DNA of 64,000 nt from Candidatus Rifleibacteriota bacterium. Lineage in GTDB: Bacteria; Muiribacteriota; Ozemobacteria; Ozemobacterales; Ozemobacteraceae. Numbering within the stretch: position 1 is the first letter of the stretch; the number at the start of each line of letters is the position of its first letter. Positions 34,892-43,276 of this stretch are shown here, piece after piece. The notes below the pieces were generated by a model that was given only the letters and a program-made list of their open reading frames with translations, had not been told where the DNA came from and ran no database searches. The DNA lies in contig JANJUX010000016.1 in the NCBI GenBank assembly GCA_024710355.1, forward strand, positions 248,001 through 312,000, given 5' to 3'. The translations under genes and the position numbers were made by a program.

Positions 34892-34966
34892 ACTCCCCTC
34901 TCCCGAATCAACAAAAGAGGGTACATAAAACCAAGCAGGTTTACAGAATTCTGTACAGCGAAAGGT

Positions 34967-36190
34967 TTATTTCGCCTTCAAACCGGCCAGAATTCGACTG
35001 GCGGCGTTGCGCACCATGTCGTTTTCATCCTGGGCGGCTTCCTGGGCAATTGTACCCAGCTCAGAAATCTGCAGTTTAGCGAGCGCTTCGAGAGCGTTGA
35101 GACGATTGAACCAGATCTCGTCTTTCAGCAGCCGCCGCAATGAAAATTCGGCCTGCTGAAAACCAAGGTCACCGATAGCATCGATACTGAAAAACAATGT
35201 GTCGCGGTCTTTTAAAACTTCGACCAGCGGTTTGACGAATTTTTCGTTTCTCAGCTGCCCCATGGCGCGCACGAGATTGATTTTAAAAACTTTGCCGGCT
35301 TTTTCCAGCTTCTGAATCAGCAGATCTGGTTTCAGGCTGCCAACCTTCGACAGGCTTTCGACTGCCGCGGCCCGCACCTGTACCGATTCGTCGTTGAGCA
35401 TTTCGAGGATCGGCTCAACGGCACCCGGGCAGTTACTCACGCCGAGAGCTTCGACGATACGTTTGCGCAAAAACCACTCTGAAGTGCCGATGTGCTTTTT
35501 TAAAACATCCACTGCCTGTTCGGTGCCTATTTTCCCGAGGCCTTTTACGCAGTAAAGCCCCCTTTCAAGCGGTTCGGTCTGCAGTTCTTCGCTGAACAGC
35601 TTGAGAGACTCGGAGTTTGAGGTTTCAGACAGATATTTCAGCACCCACATGCGGCGGTCGGCGTTAAGCGACCGGTATTTTTCGAGCATTTCATGCACCA
35701 GAGTCTCATGCCGGGGCAGAAGATATCTGATGCTCTGCGAAAGTCTGGTTTCGTCGGGAAAATTCAGATAAAAGGCGGTCAACACTTCGTCGACTTTTCG
35801 CGATGGCTTCATCATGGCGATGGCTTTAACGGCAGGCAGCACCAGATCGGGCGTGTGCATCGAAACACCTGCTTTCAGCGCTTCAATAGCCGGTTCATAC
35901 TGAAGGGTTCCGAGAATTGCAGCGGCTTCGATAAACAGCTTGTGACGCCTGACATCTAGACGCGAAGTAAGAAACGCGGCCCCATCTTCTTTCAGGTGCT
36001 CGACAAAAAGCCTGGCGACAAGCTGCCGCTCGACGACACTGCCGGTTTCAAAGATGGCGGCAAGCTGACTGAGCTTGTTCTCAGCCAGGGGCTTGAGGCC
36101 GGGCAGAATCTGCTCGAAAAAGGTCTCAGCCTTATTGAGCGCAGTTTCGAGAAGTGTCGCGAAAGAATCTGAAGCCGCGTTGTTATTCAT
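34967..36190 (-). CDS. HEAT-repeat protein
   Basis: The 407 residues are almost wholly alpha-helical and show repeats of about 31 residues with the HEAT/PBS-lyase pattern, for example VVDVLKKHIG, NCPGAVEPILEMLNDESVQV and RAAAVESLSKVGS around 230-285. Such solenoids act as protein-binding scaffolds. There is no signal peptide, so it is cytoplasmic. It is the last of four leftward genes with alaS, ruvX and a small unknown gene, 10 bases after the latter. No catalytic motif was found; function unknown. Confidence 0.78.
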   Translation of the reverse strand: MNNNAASDSFATLLETALNKAETFFEQILPGLKPLAENKLSQLAAIFETGSVVERQLVARLFVEHLKEDGAAFLTSRLDVRRHKLFIEAAAILGTLQYEPAIEALKAGVSMHTPDLVLPAVKAIAMMKPSRKVDEVLTAFYLNFPDETRLSQSIRYLLPRHETLVHEMLEKYRSLNADRRMWVLKYLSETSNSESLKLFSEELQTEPLERGLYCVKGLGKIGTEQAVDVLKKHIGTSEWFLRKRIVEALGVSNCPGAVEPILEMLNDESVQVRAAAVESLSKVGSLKPDLLIQKLEKAGKVFKINLVRAMGQLRNEKFVKPLVEVLKDRDTLFFSIDAIGDLGFQQAEFSLRRLLKDEIWFNRLNALEALAKLQISELGTIAQEAAQDENDMVRNAASRILAGLKAK

Positions 36191-36200
36191 ACTGAAAAAC

Positions 36201-36611
36201 TCAGTTCACCGCTGCCGGCATCTGGCCTTCATATTTTTCAATGAGAAAGTTTTCGCGCCCGACGATTTTGCCGTCGGCTTCGAATTCGAAAACGTAGTTA
36301 CCGGGTGCCGGGAAAGCGAAATTGCTGAGCACGATCATCGAGCGCGCCACAAGGCCGGGCTGCCCCTGAATCGGTGCGGAGGGTTTGACTTTGGGTATTT
36401 CGACGCCTTCGGGCGGAATGATATTGAGAGTGACATTTACTTTGCCGACAATTTCACCCCATTCGATGAACAGGCAAAGCTTAGGAAAGGGCAGCGGAAA
36501 ACTCTGAACCAGAAGTTTGGAGCCAAGAACGCCCATCAGGCTAACCCGGCCACCGAGTTCCTGGCGGATATCTTCACAGACGAGAACGCATTTGTATTTG
36601 AGACTGCTCAT
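36201..36611 (-). CDS. Small cytoplasmic beta-rich protein of unknown function
   Basis: A 136-residue protein without signal peptide: MSSLKYKCVLVCEDIRQELG at the start, then GRVSLMGVLGSKL, several beta strands and a closing FAFPAPGNYVFEFEADGKIV. The opening 'CEDIR ... GRVSLMGV' resembles a family of small bacterial proteins of unknown function that begin with a Cys-Glu-Asp segment and a (S/T)L(I/M)G(V/I) strand (I recall DUF6941, not checked). It lies 23 bases after ruvX and 10 before the HEAT-repeat gene. Confidence 0.55.
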   Translation of the reverse strand: MSSLKYKCVLVCEDIRQELGGRVSLMGVLGSKLLVQSFPLPFPKLCLFIEWGEIVGKVNVTLNIIPPEGVEIPKVKPSAPIQGQPGLVARSMIVLSNFAFPAPGNYVFEFEADGKIVGRENFLIEKYEGQMPAAVN

Positions 36612-36634
36612 TACTTGTTTCCTTTATCTTTCTT

Positions 36635-37057
36635 TCAGGGCTTGAGACCCTGGTTTCGGCGAAATTCAATGAAACTTCGCAATATCAGTGAAGCCGCGAC
36701 CGCATCGATAACATCGCGGCGTTCTTCACGGCGCATGCCCGATTCAATCAGTGAAGCCTCGGCAATTTTGCTGGTGAAGCGTTCGTCGAAAAAGCTTACC
36801 GGCAGCGACATGCATTTTTCGAGTTCGTTTTTAAAAAAACGGGCCCGTTCGCACGACTCGCGCTCAACACCATCAAAAGAAACCGGCAATCCGATGACAA
36901 CGGCTTCAACGCCCTCGCGGTCAAGAATTTTAACCACTTCTGCAACCGCAGTTTTGCCGGCCTTCACCACACAGAACGGTGAGGCGGCAATTTCAAGGCG
37001 GTCGCAGGTTGCCACGCCAATGCGTTTCTTGCCGATATCGAGAGCGAGAATCTTCAT
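36635..37057 (-). CDS. ruvX: RuvX/YqgF RNase H-fold nuclease (putative pre-16S rRNA nuclease)
   Basis: The 140 residues match the RuvX (YqgF) family: MKILALDIGKKRIGVA with the catalytic Asp7, VVIGLPVSFDGVE near 56-68, FFDERFTSKIAEASL near 88-102 and DVIDAVAASLIL near 115-126 with the last acidic residues. In other bacteria this enzyme processes the 5' end of 16S rRNA or acts as a Holliday junction resolvase. Its ATG shares a base with the alaS stop (TGATG), so the two are coupled; alaS-ruvX neighbours are common in bacteria. Confidence 0.93.
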   Translation of the reverse strand: MKILALDIGKKRIGVATCDRLEIAASPFCVVKAGKTAVAEVVKILDREGVEAVVIGLPVSFDGVERESCERARFFKNELEKCMSLPVSFFDERFTSKIAEASLIESGMRREERRDVIDAVAASLILRSFIEFRRNQGLKP

Positions 37058-39648
37058 CAGCCTGCCAATGCCTGCGAAACCAGTTTTTCGGCTTCGACGA
37101 GTGCTGCATCTATCTTTTCGACATCCTTGCCACCGGCGGTAGCCATGTCGGGGCGTCCACCACCGCTGCCGCCGGCAACTTTCGCGATATCCTTGATCAG
37201 TTTGCCGGCATGCAGGCCTTTTTTAACCAGATCGCCGGTCAGTTTGAGAACGAAACCGGCCTTATCGCCGCCGGTAGCCAGCAGTACCAGGGTCTTTTCG
37301 GCAGCATTGCCGACCAGTTCATCTGAGATTTCCTTCATTTCGTCAACGCTGAGACCTTCGGTGCGCGACATGATCACTGACACGCCGCCGATCTGGCGGG
37401 CACTGGCTTTGACTGCGTCAATGCGGCCACGGGCATCTGATTTGCGCATTTTATCAAGTTCGCGGCGCAGTTCTTTTGCTTCGCTGACCAGTTTTTCAGC
37501 CTTGAGCATCAGGGTTTTCTGGTCGCAGTCGAGAACTTTTGCCAGCTCTCTTTCGAAACGCCGCATTTCGTGCAGAACATCGAGAGAGGCATTGCCGGTA
37601 ACCGCTTCGATGCGGCGCACGCCAGCAGCGATCGATGATTCGGAGGCAATCGAGAACAGGCCGATTTCGGCAGAATTTCTGATGTGAGTACCACCGCAGA
37701 GTTCTTTTGAATAATTGCCAACGCTGATGATGCGCACCCGGTCACCGTATTTTTCGCCAAACAGGGCCATAGCACCAGTTTTTACCGCTTCATCGAAGCT
37801 GGTTTCGTTCACCATTACGCTATGGGCGGCAAGAATCTGTTCGTTAACCCGATTTTCGATCTTTTCGAGCGTTTCGGGGCCGATAGCTTCAAAGTGCGTA
37901 AAGTCGAAGCGCAGACGCTCGGGGTTGACGAGCGAACCGGCCTGTTTGACGTGGTCGCCGAGGATCTCCTGCAGAGCTTTGTGCAGCAGGTGGGTGGCGG
38001 TATGATTGCGCATGGTCGCGCGCCGCGTCGGGTTGTCGACGGTCATGACCACTTCGTCACCTTTTTTGAAGCGGCCGGCGCCTTTCCAGGAACCGATATG
38101 CAGATAAACATTTTCGGCTTTTTCAGTGGTTTCGACGACGAATTCGCCGCCTTTGCCGCTGATCAGGCCCTTATCACCGATCTGGCCGCCAGATTCAGCA
38201 TAGAACGGGGTTTTGTCGGTGATGACCAGAACTTTATCTTTTGCTTCAACGACGTCCAGCACTTTGCCTTTATCATCGAGGGTTTCATAGCCGGTAAAGG
38301 TGGTTGCCGGGTAATCGCCGGGGTTAACGGCCTGAAAGTTAACGAATGCCGAAACGACATTGGCGCGGCCGCGCTCACGCTGTTTTTCGAGTTCGCTGTT
38401 GAAAGCGGCTTCGTCGACTCTGATCTTTTCTTCGCGGCAGATTTCGCGGGTCAGATCGAGCGGGAAACCGTAGGTATCGTGCAGCAGAAAGGCGCGTTCG
38501 CCGCCGAGAATGTCTTTTTTGCCATGTTTCAATTCAGCAATGAATTCACTGAGCATTTCGCTGCCGGTTTTGAGTGTCTGCAGGAAACGTTCTTCCTCGT
38601 TTTTAACGATACGCATCACGTGCTGAGCGTTTTCGGCCACTTCGGGGTAGTCGCTCATGATTTCGGCCACGGTCGGAATAATCTGGTGCAGGAAGGGTTT
38701 GTCCTGGCCGAGGTAGCTGTAGCCAAAGCGCGAAGCACGGCGCAGAATCTTGCGCAGAACGTAACCGCGGCCTTCGCTGCCCGGCAGAGCACCGTCAGCC
38801 AGTGCGAATGACAGGGCGCGGGCATGATCGGAGACCACTTTAAGAGCGGTTCTGATCTTGGGCGATTCATTGAATTTGTGGCCAGTAAGATTTTCGACTT
38901 TGTTGACAATGCCAACAAACACGTCGTTTTCGAAGTTGTCGAACTTGCCCTGCAGGATCGAAGCGAGGCGTTCAAGGCCCATGCCGGTATCGATATTCTT
39001 GCGTTCAAGCGGGGTCAGGGTGCCGTCTTCGGCGCGGTCATACTGGGTGAAAACCAGATTCCAGAATTCGAGGAAGCGGGCGCAGTCGCAGCCGGGGGCA
39101 CAATCCGGGCTTTTGCAGCCGATTTCGGGGCCCTGATCTATATAAATTTCTGAGCAGGGGCCTGAAGGGCCAACACCGATGGTCCAGAAATTGTCTTTAT
39201 CACCAAGTTTAACAATGCGGTCGCGGGGAACGCCAATATCACGGTGCCAGATTTCGAGGGCTTCGTCATCACTGTGATGCACGCTGACATACAGCTTGTC
39301 GGTTGGTAGATTGACTTCTTTGGTAATGAATTCCCAGGCCATGGCGATCGCTTCTTTTTTGAAATAGTCACCGAAGCTGAAGTTGCCGAGCATTTCGAAG
39401 AAAGTATGGTGACGGGCAGTGTAACCAACGTTTTCGATGTCGGTGGTTCTAAAGCATTTCTGGCATGAGGCGGCGCGGCTCAGATCTCTTTTGAGACCAA
39501 GAAAATATGGTTTGAAAGGAGCCATACCGGCACTGATGAAAAGAATGGTCGGGTCATCCTGGGGAATCAGGGGTGCGGATTTTTCGACCTTATGGTTGTG
39601 GCGACCGAAAAAATCAAGGTATTTCTGGCGGATGGTGGCGGTTTTCAC
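37057..39648 (-). CDS. alaS: Alanyl-tRNA synthetase
   Basis: AlaRS charges tRNA-Ala and edits mischarged Ser and Gly. The 863 residues show the class II catalytic domain from the start (TATIRQKYLDFFGRHNHKVE, FISAGMAPFKPYFLG, KCFRTTDIENVG), the tRNA-recognition domain (about 230-450), the editing domain with NHTATHLLHKAL near 545 and the later CGGTHI near 645, a coiled segment and the C-terminal C-Ala domain ending GGGRPDMATAGG. The start is GTG at 39648 with AAGGAG seven bases upstream. Length is normal. It follows two prepilin-like genes by 47 bases and precedes ruvX. Confidence 0.96.
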   Translation of the reverse strand: MKTATIRQKYLDFFGRHNHKVEKSAPLIPQDDPTILFISAGMAPFKPYFLGLKRDLSRAASCQKCFRTTDIENVGYTARHHTFFEMLGNFSFGDYFKKEAIAMAWEFITKEVNLPTDKLYVSVHHSDDEALEIWHRDIGVPRDRIVKLGDKDNFWTIGVGPSGPCSEIYIDQGPEIGCKSPDCAPGCDCARFLEFWNLVFTQYDRAEDGTLTPLERKNIDTGMGLERLASILQGKFDNFENDVFVGIVNKVENLTGHKFNESPKIRTALKVVSDHARALSFALADGALPGSEGRGYVLRKILRRASRFGYSYLGQDKPFLHQIIPTVAEIMSDYPEVAENAQHVMRIVKNEEERFLQTLKTGSEMLSEFIAELKHGKKDILGGERAFLLHDTYGFPLDLTREICREEKIRVDEAAFNSELEKQRERGRANVVSAFVNFQAVNPGDYPATTFTGYETLDDKGKVLDVVEAKDKVLVITDKTPFYAESGGQIGDKGLISGKGGEFVVETTEKAENVYLHIGSWKGAGRFKKGDEVVMTVDNPTRRATMRNHTATHLLHKALQEILGDHVKQAGSLVNPERLRFDFTHFEAIGPETLEKIENRVNEQILAAHSVMVNETSFDEAVKTGAMALFGEKYGDRVRIISVGNYSKELCGGTHIRNSAEIGLFSIASESSIAAGVRRIEAVTGNASLDVLHEMRRFERELAKVLDCDQKTLMLKAEKLVSEAKELRRELDKMRKSDARGRIDAVKASARQIGGVSVIMSRTEGLSVDEMKEISDELVGNAAEKTLVLLATGGDKAGFVLKLTGDLVKKGLHAGKLIKDIAKVAGGSGGGRPDMATAGGKDVEKIDAALVEAEKLVSQALAG

Positions 39649-39695
39649 TGGGTGTCTCCTTGGCTTATGGCAATGGCTATATACTTATACAGGAA

Positions 39696-40400
39696 TTATT
39701 CGTATTTTGCATTAAGAATTCTTGAATAGATGCGGGTAACGAATGTTCGCTGCTTGATCGGTTTACCCTCAGAGTCGAACATTTCGTGCATCGACAGCTG
39801 GACTTCGATGCCCTTGATTTTGCTGATATCACGCAGCCCCTTCGGCGATGGGTTCGAGGGGTGGTAATAATGCGGGGTCAGATAGTTACGATAGTCGGCC
39901 ATGCTTTCTTCGGGATTGCGATTGCGAAAGATGGTTCCGTCAGTGCCCCAGATTTTGAGGTAATTCATCTGTTTGCTGATCAGAGCCTTTTTAACCCCGC
40001 CTTCGACCTGACGGTAGATGATTTTGTCGCGCGTCGGTGAATCGAGATGTTTTTCAGGGCCCTCGTAGCTGTAGGTGACCTTCTGCGGGGCAGTGCCGCC
40101 GCGGGCCGGCACCATGATGGTAAGTTTGAACAGCAGCGCGTTTTCTTCGTCGAAAAGGCTGCTTTTAAAAATCGTATCAAGCTCGACGACTTCGGTCATT
40201 TCGCGCAGATCGCGTTCGATGACCATGAGAAAATTGCGGGCTTCATGCAGGGTATCGAGTGACTGACGCTGGCGTTCGAGACTCATGAAGGTGCGGTTGA
40301 TCAGGGTATAGCCGAGCACCAGTACGATACCGAAGATCAGAATCGATATCATCACTTCGACGAGAGTGAAAGCCCTTTTGCACTTATTGCTGGTCTGCAT
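39696..40400 (-). CDS. Prepilin-like protein (PulJ/GspJ or PilW type)
   Basis: A short basic leader MQTSNKCKRA is followed by FTLVEVMISILIFGIVLVLG, the standard type IV prepilin site: PilD-type cleavage is expected before Phe11, with Glu at mature position 5. The remaining 200 residues resemble minor pseudopilins of the J/W kind (NRTFMSLERQRQSLDTLHEA, then a beta-rich globular part). It should be assembled into a pilus or a type II pseudopilus. It follows the other prepilin by 11 bases. No other pilus genes are nearby except the distant secretin at 31067. Confidence 0.82.
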   Translation of the reverse strand: MQTSNKCKRAFTLVEVMISILIFGIVLVLGYTLINRTFMSLERQRQSLDTLHEARNFLMVIERDLREMTEVVELDTIFKSSLFDEENALLFKLTIMVPARGGTAPQKVTYSYEGPEKHLDSPTRDKIIYRQVEGGVKKALISKQMNYLKIWGTDGTIFRNRNPEESMADYRNYLTPHYYHPSNPSPKGLRDISKIKGIEVQLSMHEMFDSEGKPIKQRTFVTRIYSRILNAKYE

Positions 40401-40411
40401 GGTTTAACTCC

Positions 40412-40966
40412 TCAGGGCCTGTTAATGGGCATCGGAAACGATGCATTCAGACCTGCCCCGAGGGTTTCATCGCCCAGGAGGGTGGCCAGTTCGAAAGACT
40501 TTTCGTTGTTTTTTTTGCCCATCACCGCTTCGATGAACTTGACGATGACCCTGATACGGATACGGCGCTTCTGCAGCTCAAAATCAGGTCTGGAAGGATC
40601 GGGGTCGATGTTGGGGTAAAACGAGAGTCTTGTCTCGCGGGCATATTCAACGCCGGGGGTGTTCCAGACACCGTTCAGTTCGAGTGGCAGAACGACCTCG
40701 GTGAATGGCCCTTCAGCCGGATCGGGTGCAGCGACCTCGATGATCTTACGCAGTTCTTCGAATGGCCGACTTTTGAGCTCTTCGATTTTCTGCAAGGCGA
40801 GATTGCAGGCGACGACTTCATTGATGCTTTTGTAGGTGACCTTTTCAGAGACACCGAAAAGCAGAATGACCGGTAACATGATCAGTGAAGCCACCGACAG
40901 GGCCACCAGTATTTCTACCAGGGTAATGCCGGCGTCTTTTTTATCAGCGGAAGAAAAATTTTTCAA
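40412..40966 (-). CDS. Prepilin-like protein (PulI/PilV type)
   Basis: The TTG at 40966, behind AAGGAAGGAG, gives the leader MKNFSSADKKDAG and then ITLVEILVALSVASLIMLPV, a type IV prepilin processing site with Glu at +5. The frame stays open to 41095, but that longer form would put an extra hydrophobic stretch before the prepilin site and overlap the divergent gene at 41034, so the short form (184 residues) is preferred. The C-terminal part is a small beta-rich domain. Together with the next gene it looks like a minor pseudopilin pair. Confidence 0.8.
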   Translation of the reverse strand: MKNFSSADKKDAGITLVEILVALSVASLIMLPVILLFGVSEKVTYKSINEVVACNLALQKIEELKSRPFEELRKIIEVAAPDPAEGPFTEVVLPLELNGVWNTPGVEYARETRLSFYPNIDPDPSRPDFELQKRRIRIRVIVKFIEAVMGKKNNEKSFELATLLGDETLGAGLNASFPMPINRP

Positions 40967-41033
40967 AAGCTGTAAACTCCTTCCTTCAAACGACCGATAT
41001 GGATAGCAAAGAAGAATTACTGAGGTCAAACAA

Positions 41034-41507
41034 ATGAAAGTTAACAGAAAACATTTCGGTCTGATACTTGCGTCTCTGATGGCTCTTTCGTTCAACAGCC
41101 ATTTTGCTCAGGCTGCCAAAAAGACTACCGAAGCTTTCAAGCCCGGCAAAGCCTATGCCTTTAAAAAGGTCGGCAAGGAATACATTCGCCTGCCTCAGGT
41201 AACTCCGGGACCCGTAGTTGTCAAAAAAACCGGCATCAGAATCGACCGCAACTATGTTTACATCGGTGGCTACGTGGTCAACACCACCGAAAAGGCGATC
41301 AATCATCTGCGCATTTTCCCGTCTTTTGCCGACGCATCGCTGAACAACAGCAAGCTGGTCGAACAGCTCAACCATGACGAGAAGAACCTGGCTCCCAAAG
41401 AAACCAGAAGGTTCGTCATCATGCGCCCCGTGGCCGAACTGGCACCGCTGCTTTCTCACAATATTCCCCTTAATGACAACTGCATTCTCAATTGCCGGGA
41501 GATTTAA
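41034..41507 (+). CDS. Small secreted protein of unknown function
   Basis: A 157-residue protein with a signal peptide (about 1-27, ending HFAQAA), then a basic region and a beta-rich part IDRNYVYIGGYVVNTTEKAI near 74-93, NHLRIFPSFADASLNNSK near 94-111 and a final segment with two Cys (NCILNCREI). The middle resembles the FxxG-type sandwich domains of periplasmic proteins, but I recognise no family. It is read away from the prepilin genes, and its last 20 bases overlap the end of the converging gene at 41488. Confidence 0.6.
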   Translation: MKVNRKHFGLILASLMALSFNSHFAQAAKKTTEAFKPGKAYAFKKVGKEYIRLPQVTPGPVVVKKTGIRIDRNYVYIGGYVVNTTEKAINHLRIFPSFADASLNNSKLVEQLNHDEKNLAPKETRRFVIMRPVAELAPLLSHNIPLNDNCILNCREI

Positions 41508-42243
41508 CCGGCAACTGTTCAATACTGTTTATCGCGCTGTCCCAGTCGGGCCCCTGAGTTTCAGGGGCCTGTCTTTTCATCAGCTTGAATATATTCACAT
41601 AGGCATCTTTAGCCTTGTTCTGCATGTTTTTATTCTCATAAACCTTGGCCAGGCGGTCATAGGCATAAACCAGAGCATCGACATCTTCTGAAGAACCGCC
41701 CTGCGCCCGAAGCTTCTCGTCGAGCAGGCTTTCAAGCTTCATGATGCCGAGGTTGTCTGAATCTTCAAGGGCCATGACCGCATCGCGCAGCTGCAGGGAA
41801 GTGGGCGACTGCAGTCGGCGGCGCAGTTCTTCGCGCTCTGTCTGAAACCTGGTCGCAGTCTCACGCGAAGCCTCGTATTTCTGAATTGCGAGAATACGTC
41901 GTTCTTCGCGCAGATTTTTGGCTTCGAATTTTTTGTTAAGAGCTTCTGACTGAGAGGCGATACCCATTTTTACCAGCTGTTCCTGGTGAGCCTTAAGATC
42001 GCGGGCTTTGCCGCCAAAATACTTCGACGGTCGGAGAAAAGCGAAAGCTCCCTCTGACTCGCCACCCGGACCGGCTTCGGGGTTGATTGTTCCGGAGCGG
42101 GAAAGGTGAAGAACAAAAACCGTTGCCAGTCCGATAATTATCGCAGCGGCACCAAGCAGATAAGGATTTTTCCACAGAGGGGCCGGCGGAGCCTGGTTTT
42201 TTTTACCTGGCGGGTTTCTCAGCGGATACAGGGGTCGAACCAT
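41488..42243 (-). CDS. Single-pass membrane protein with coiled coil and TPR-like end
   Basis: About 251 residues: a basic, proline-rich cytoplasmic start, one membrane helix (about 28-46, YLLGAAAIIIGLATVFVLHL), a long charged helical region rich in Glu, Arg and Gln (about 70-170), and a C-terminal helix pair ALVYAYDRLAKVYENKNMQN that looks like a single TPR unit. The ATG at 42243 has AAAGG upstream and is preferred to a GTG at 42258. The layout recalls scaffold proteins of the envelope, without a clear family. Confidence 0.6.
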   Translation of the reverse strand: MVRPLYPLRNPPGKKNQAPPAPLWKNPYLLGAAAIIIGLATVFVLHLSRSGTINPEAGPGGESEGAFAFLRPSKYFGGKARDLKAHQEQLVKMGIASQSEALNKKFEAKNLREERRILAIQKYEASRETATRFQTEREELRRRLQSPTSLQLRDAVMALEDSDNLGIMKLESLLDEKLRAQGGSSEDVDALVYAYDRLAKVYENKNMQNKAKDAYVNIFKLMKRQAPETQGPDWDSAINSIEQLPVKSPGN

Positions 42244-42358
42244 AGGATTCCTTTTCACGATACCATTTGCGGGTCGCAGACAGAAACAGACCAGCTGCCC
42301 GCAACCTCGTTACAGAAGTATAGCAGAGCGGCTGTACACTGTCTAGAATTTATTCTGC

Positions 42359-42387
42359 TTGCCAAGGTTGTGCCCTTGTGCTATAAG
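42359..42387 (+). promoter_or_regulatory. Promoter for the methyltransferase gene
   Basis: TTGCCA at 42359-42364 and TATAAG at 42382-42387 with a 17-base spacer, about 58 bases ahead of the likely start of the methyltransferase. A good sigma70-type match. Confidence 0.6.
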
Positions 42388-42445
42388 TCAATCAGGTGGT
42401 TTACTGGCGAGCCAGATATAAATGCACGTCAAACCGGAGAGTGCT

Positions 42446-43069
42446 TTGACCGATCCGCAAAACATTCAACAGACTTACGACCGTTTCAGTTCGCTGTATG
42501 ACCTGATTTTCAGGCCGTATCTCTCTTGGGGCCGTGACCGGGCGATCGAAATTCTTGCCCCGACACGCGGTTCAAGAGTGCTTGAAATCGGTGTCGGTAC
42601 GGGCTTAAGTCTTGAATATTACCCCGATAATGTTGAAGTTGTCGGGTTTGATTTCAGTTTCGGTATGCTCCGTGAAGCGAAGCAGAAGGCTCTTGAAGAA
42701 AGCCATTGTCGAGTTGACCTGATGCAGATGGATGCGCAGAATCTGGCCTTTTCAGATGGCGCCTTCGATTTCATCATGGCAGCTTACGTGTTAACCGTTG
42801 TTCCCGACCCGGACAAAGCCATCAGAGAGCTGTTCAGAGTAGCCAAACCAGGAGCAAGAGTTGTTCTGGTCAACTATCTGCGCAGTGGCAACAAGCTGAT
42901 TGGCCTGATTGAAGACATACTGCACCCGTTTTTTTCAAGACTGGGGCTGTTTACACTCGATCACAACCTGCCGGGTCTCCTGAAAAAATATGGGGCAGAA
43001 AAGTTAAGAATAGAACCCACCTCTTTTCTGAAGACGCACCATATTATTTCGTTCAATGTTCCTGCCTGA
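42446..43069 (+). CDS. SAM-dependent methyltransferase, PmtA-like
   Basis: A class I methyltransferase: the SAM-binding loop LEIGVGTGLSLEYYP (about 42-56) is followed by the acidic VGFDFSFGML, then MDAQNLAFSDGAFDFI and VPDPDKAIRELFRVAKPGA. The start, with YDRFSSLYDLIFRP, and the length (207 residues) fit the phosphatidylethanolamine N-methyltransferase (PmtA, Rhodobacter type) group, which makes phosphatidylcholine precursors; related UbiE-like enzymes cannot be ruled out. A TTG at 42446 with GGAGAG upstream is preferred; an ATG at 42422 has no ribosome site. Confidence 0.75.
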   Translation: MTDPQNIQQTYDRFSSLYDLIFRPYLSWGRDRAIEILAPTRGSRVLEIGVGTGLSLEYYPDNVEVVGFDFSFGMLREAKQKALEESHCRVDLMQMDAQNLAFSDGAFDFIMAAYVLTVVPDPDKAIRELFRVAKPGARVVLVNYLRSGNKLIGLIEDILHPFFSRLGLFTLDHNLPGLLKKYGAEKLRIEPTSFLKTHHIISFNVPA

Positions 43070-43276
43070 ACAAGCCCTGCAAAACTGCAGCCACGATTTC
43101 TCAGAACAAACTGAAGCTGTCAAAAGCAGCAAAGTTGGCCAGTTTTCAGGAGCCTGAATTTCAAGACTCAGCGGGAACCACGAAGCCCGGTCTTCGTAAA
43201 AACCGGATAAGCGCAGTCTTTTCATACTGCGTCTGAAACTAAAGTGGCAAAGCCACGAAACACAATGGAGCTTAAT

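Noticed and set aside
36075..37142. A 355-codon + strand frame crossing ruvX and its neighbours
   Set aside because: It runs over three supported - strand genes and has no ribosome site.
37822..38811. A 329-codon + strand frame opposite alaS
   Set aside because: Shadow of alaS codon use; alaS motifs run unbroken through it.
43190..43260. Possible c-di-GMP riboswitch ahead of the 43277 gene (GTGGCAAAGCCAC with nearby stems)
   Set aside because: The short hairpin recalls part of the GEMM consensus, but the tetraloop, receptor and conserved GGGCAAACC strand are not present.
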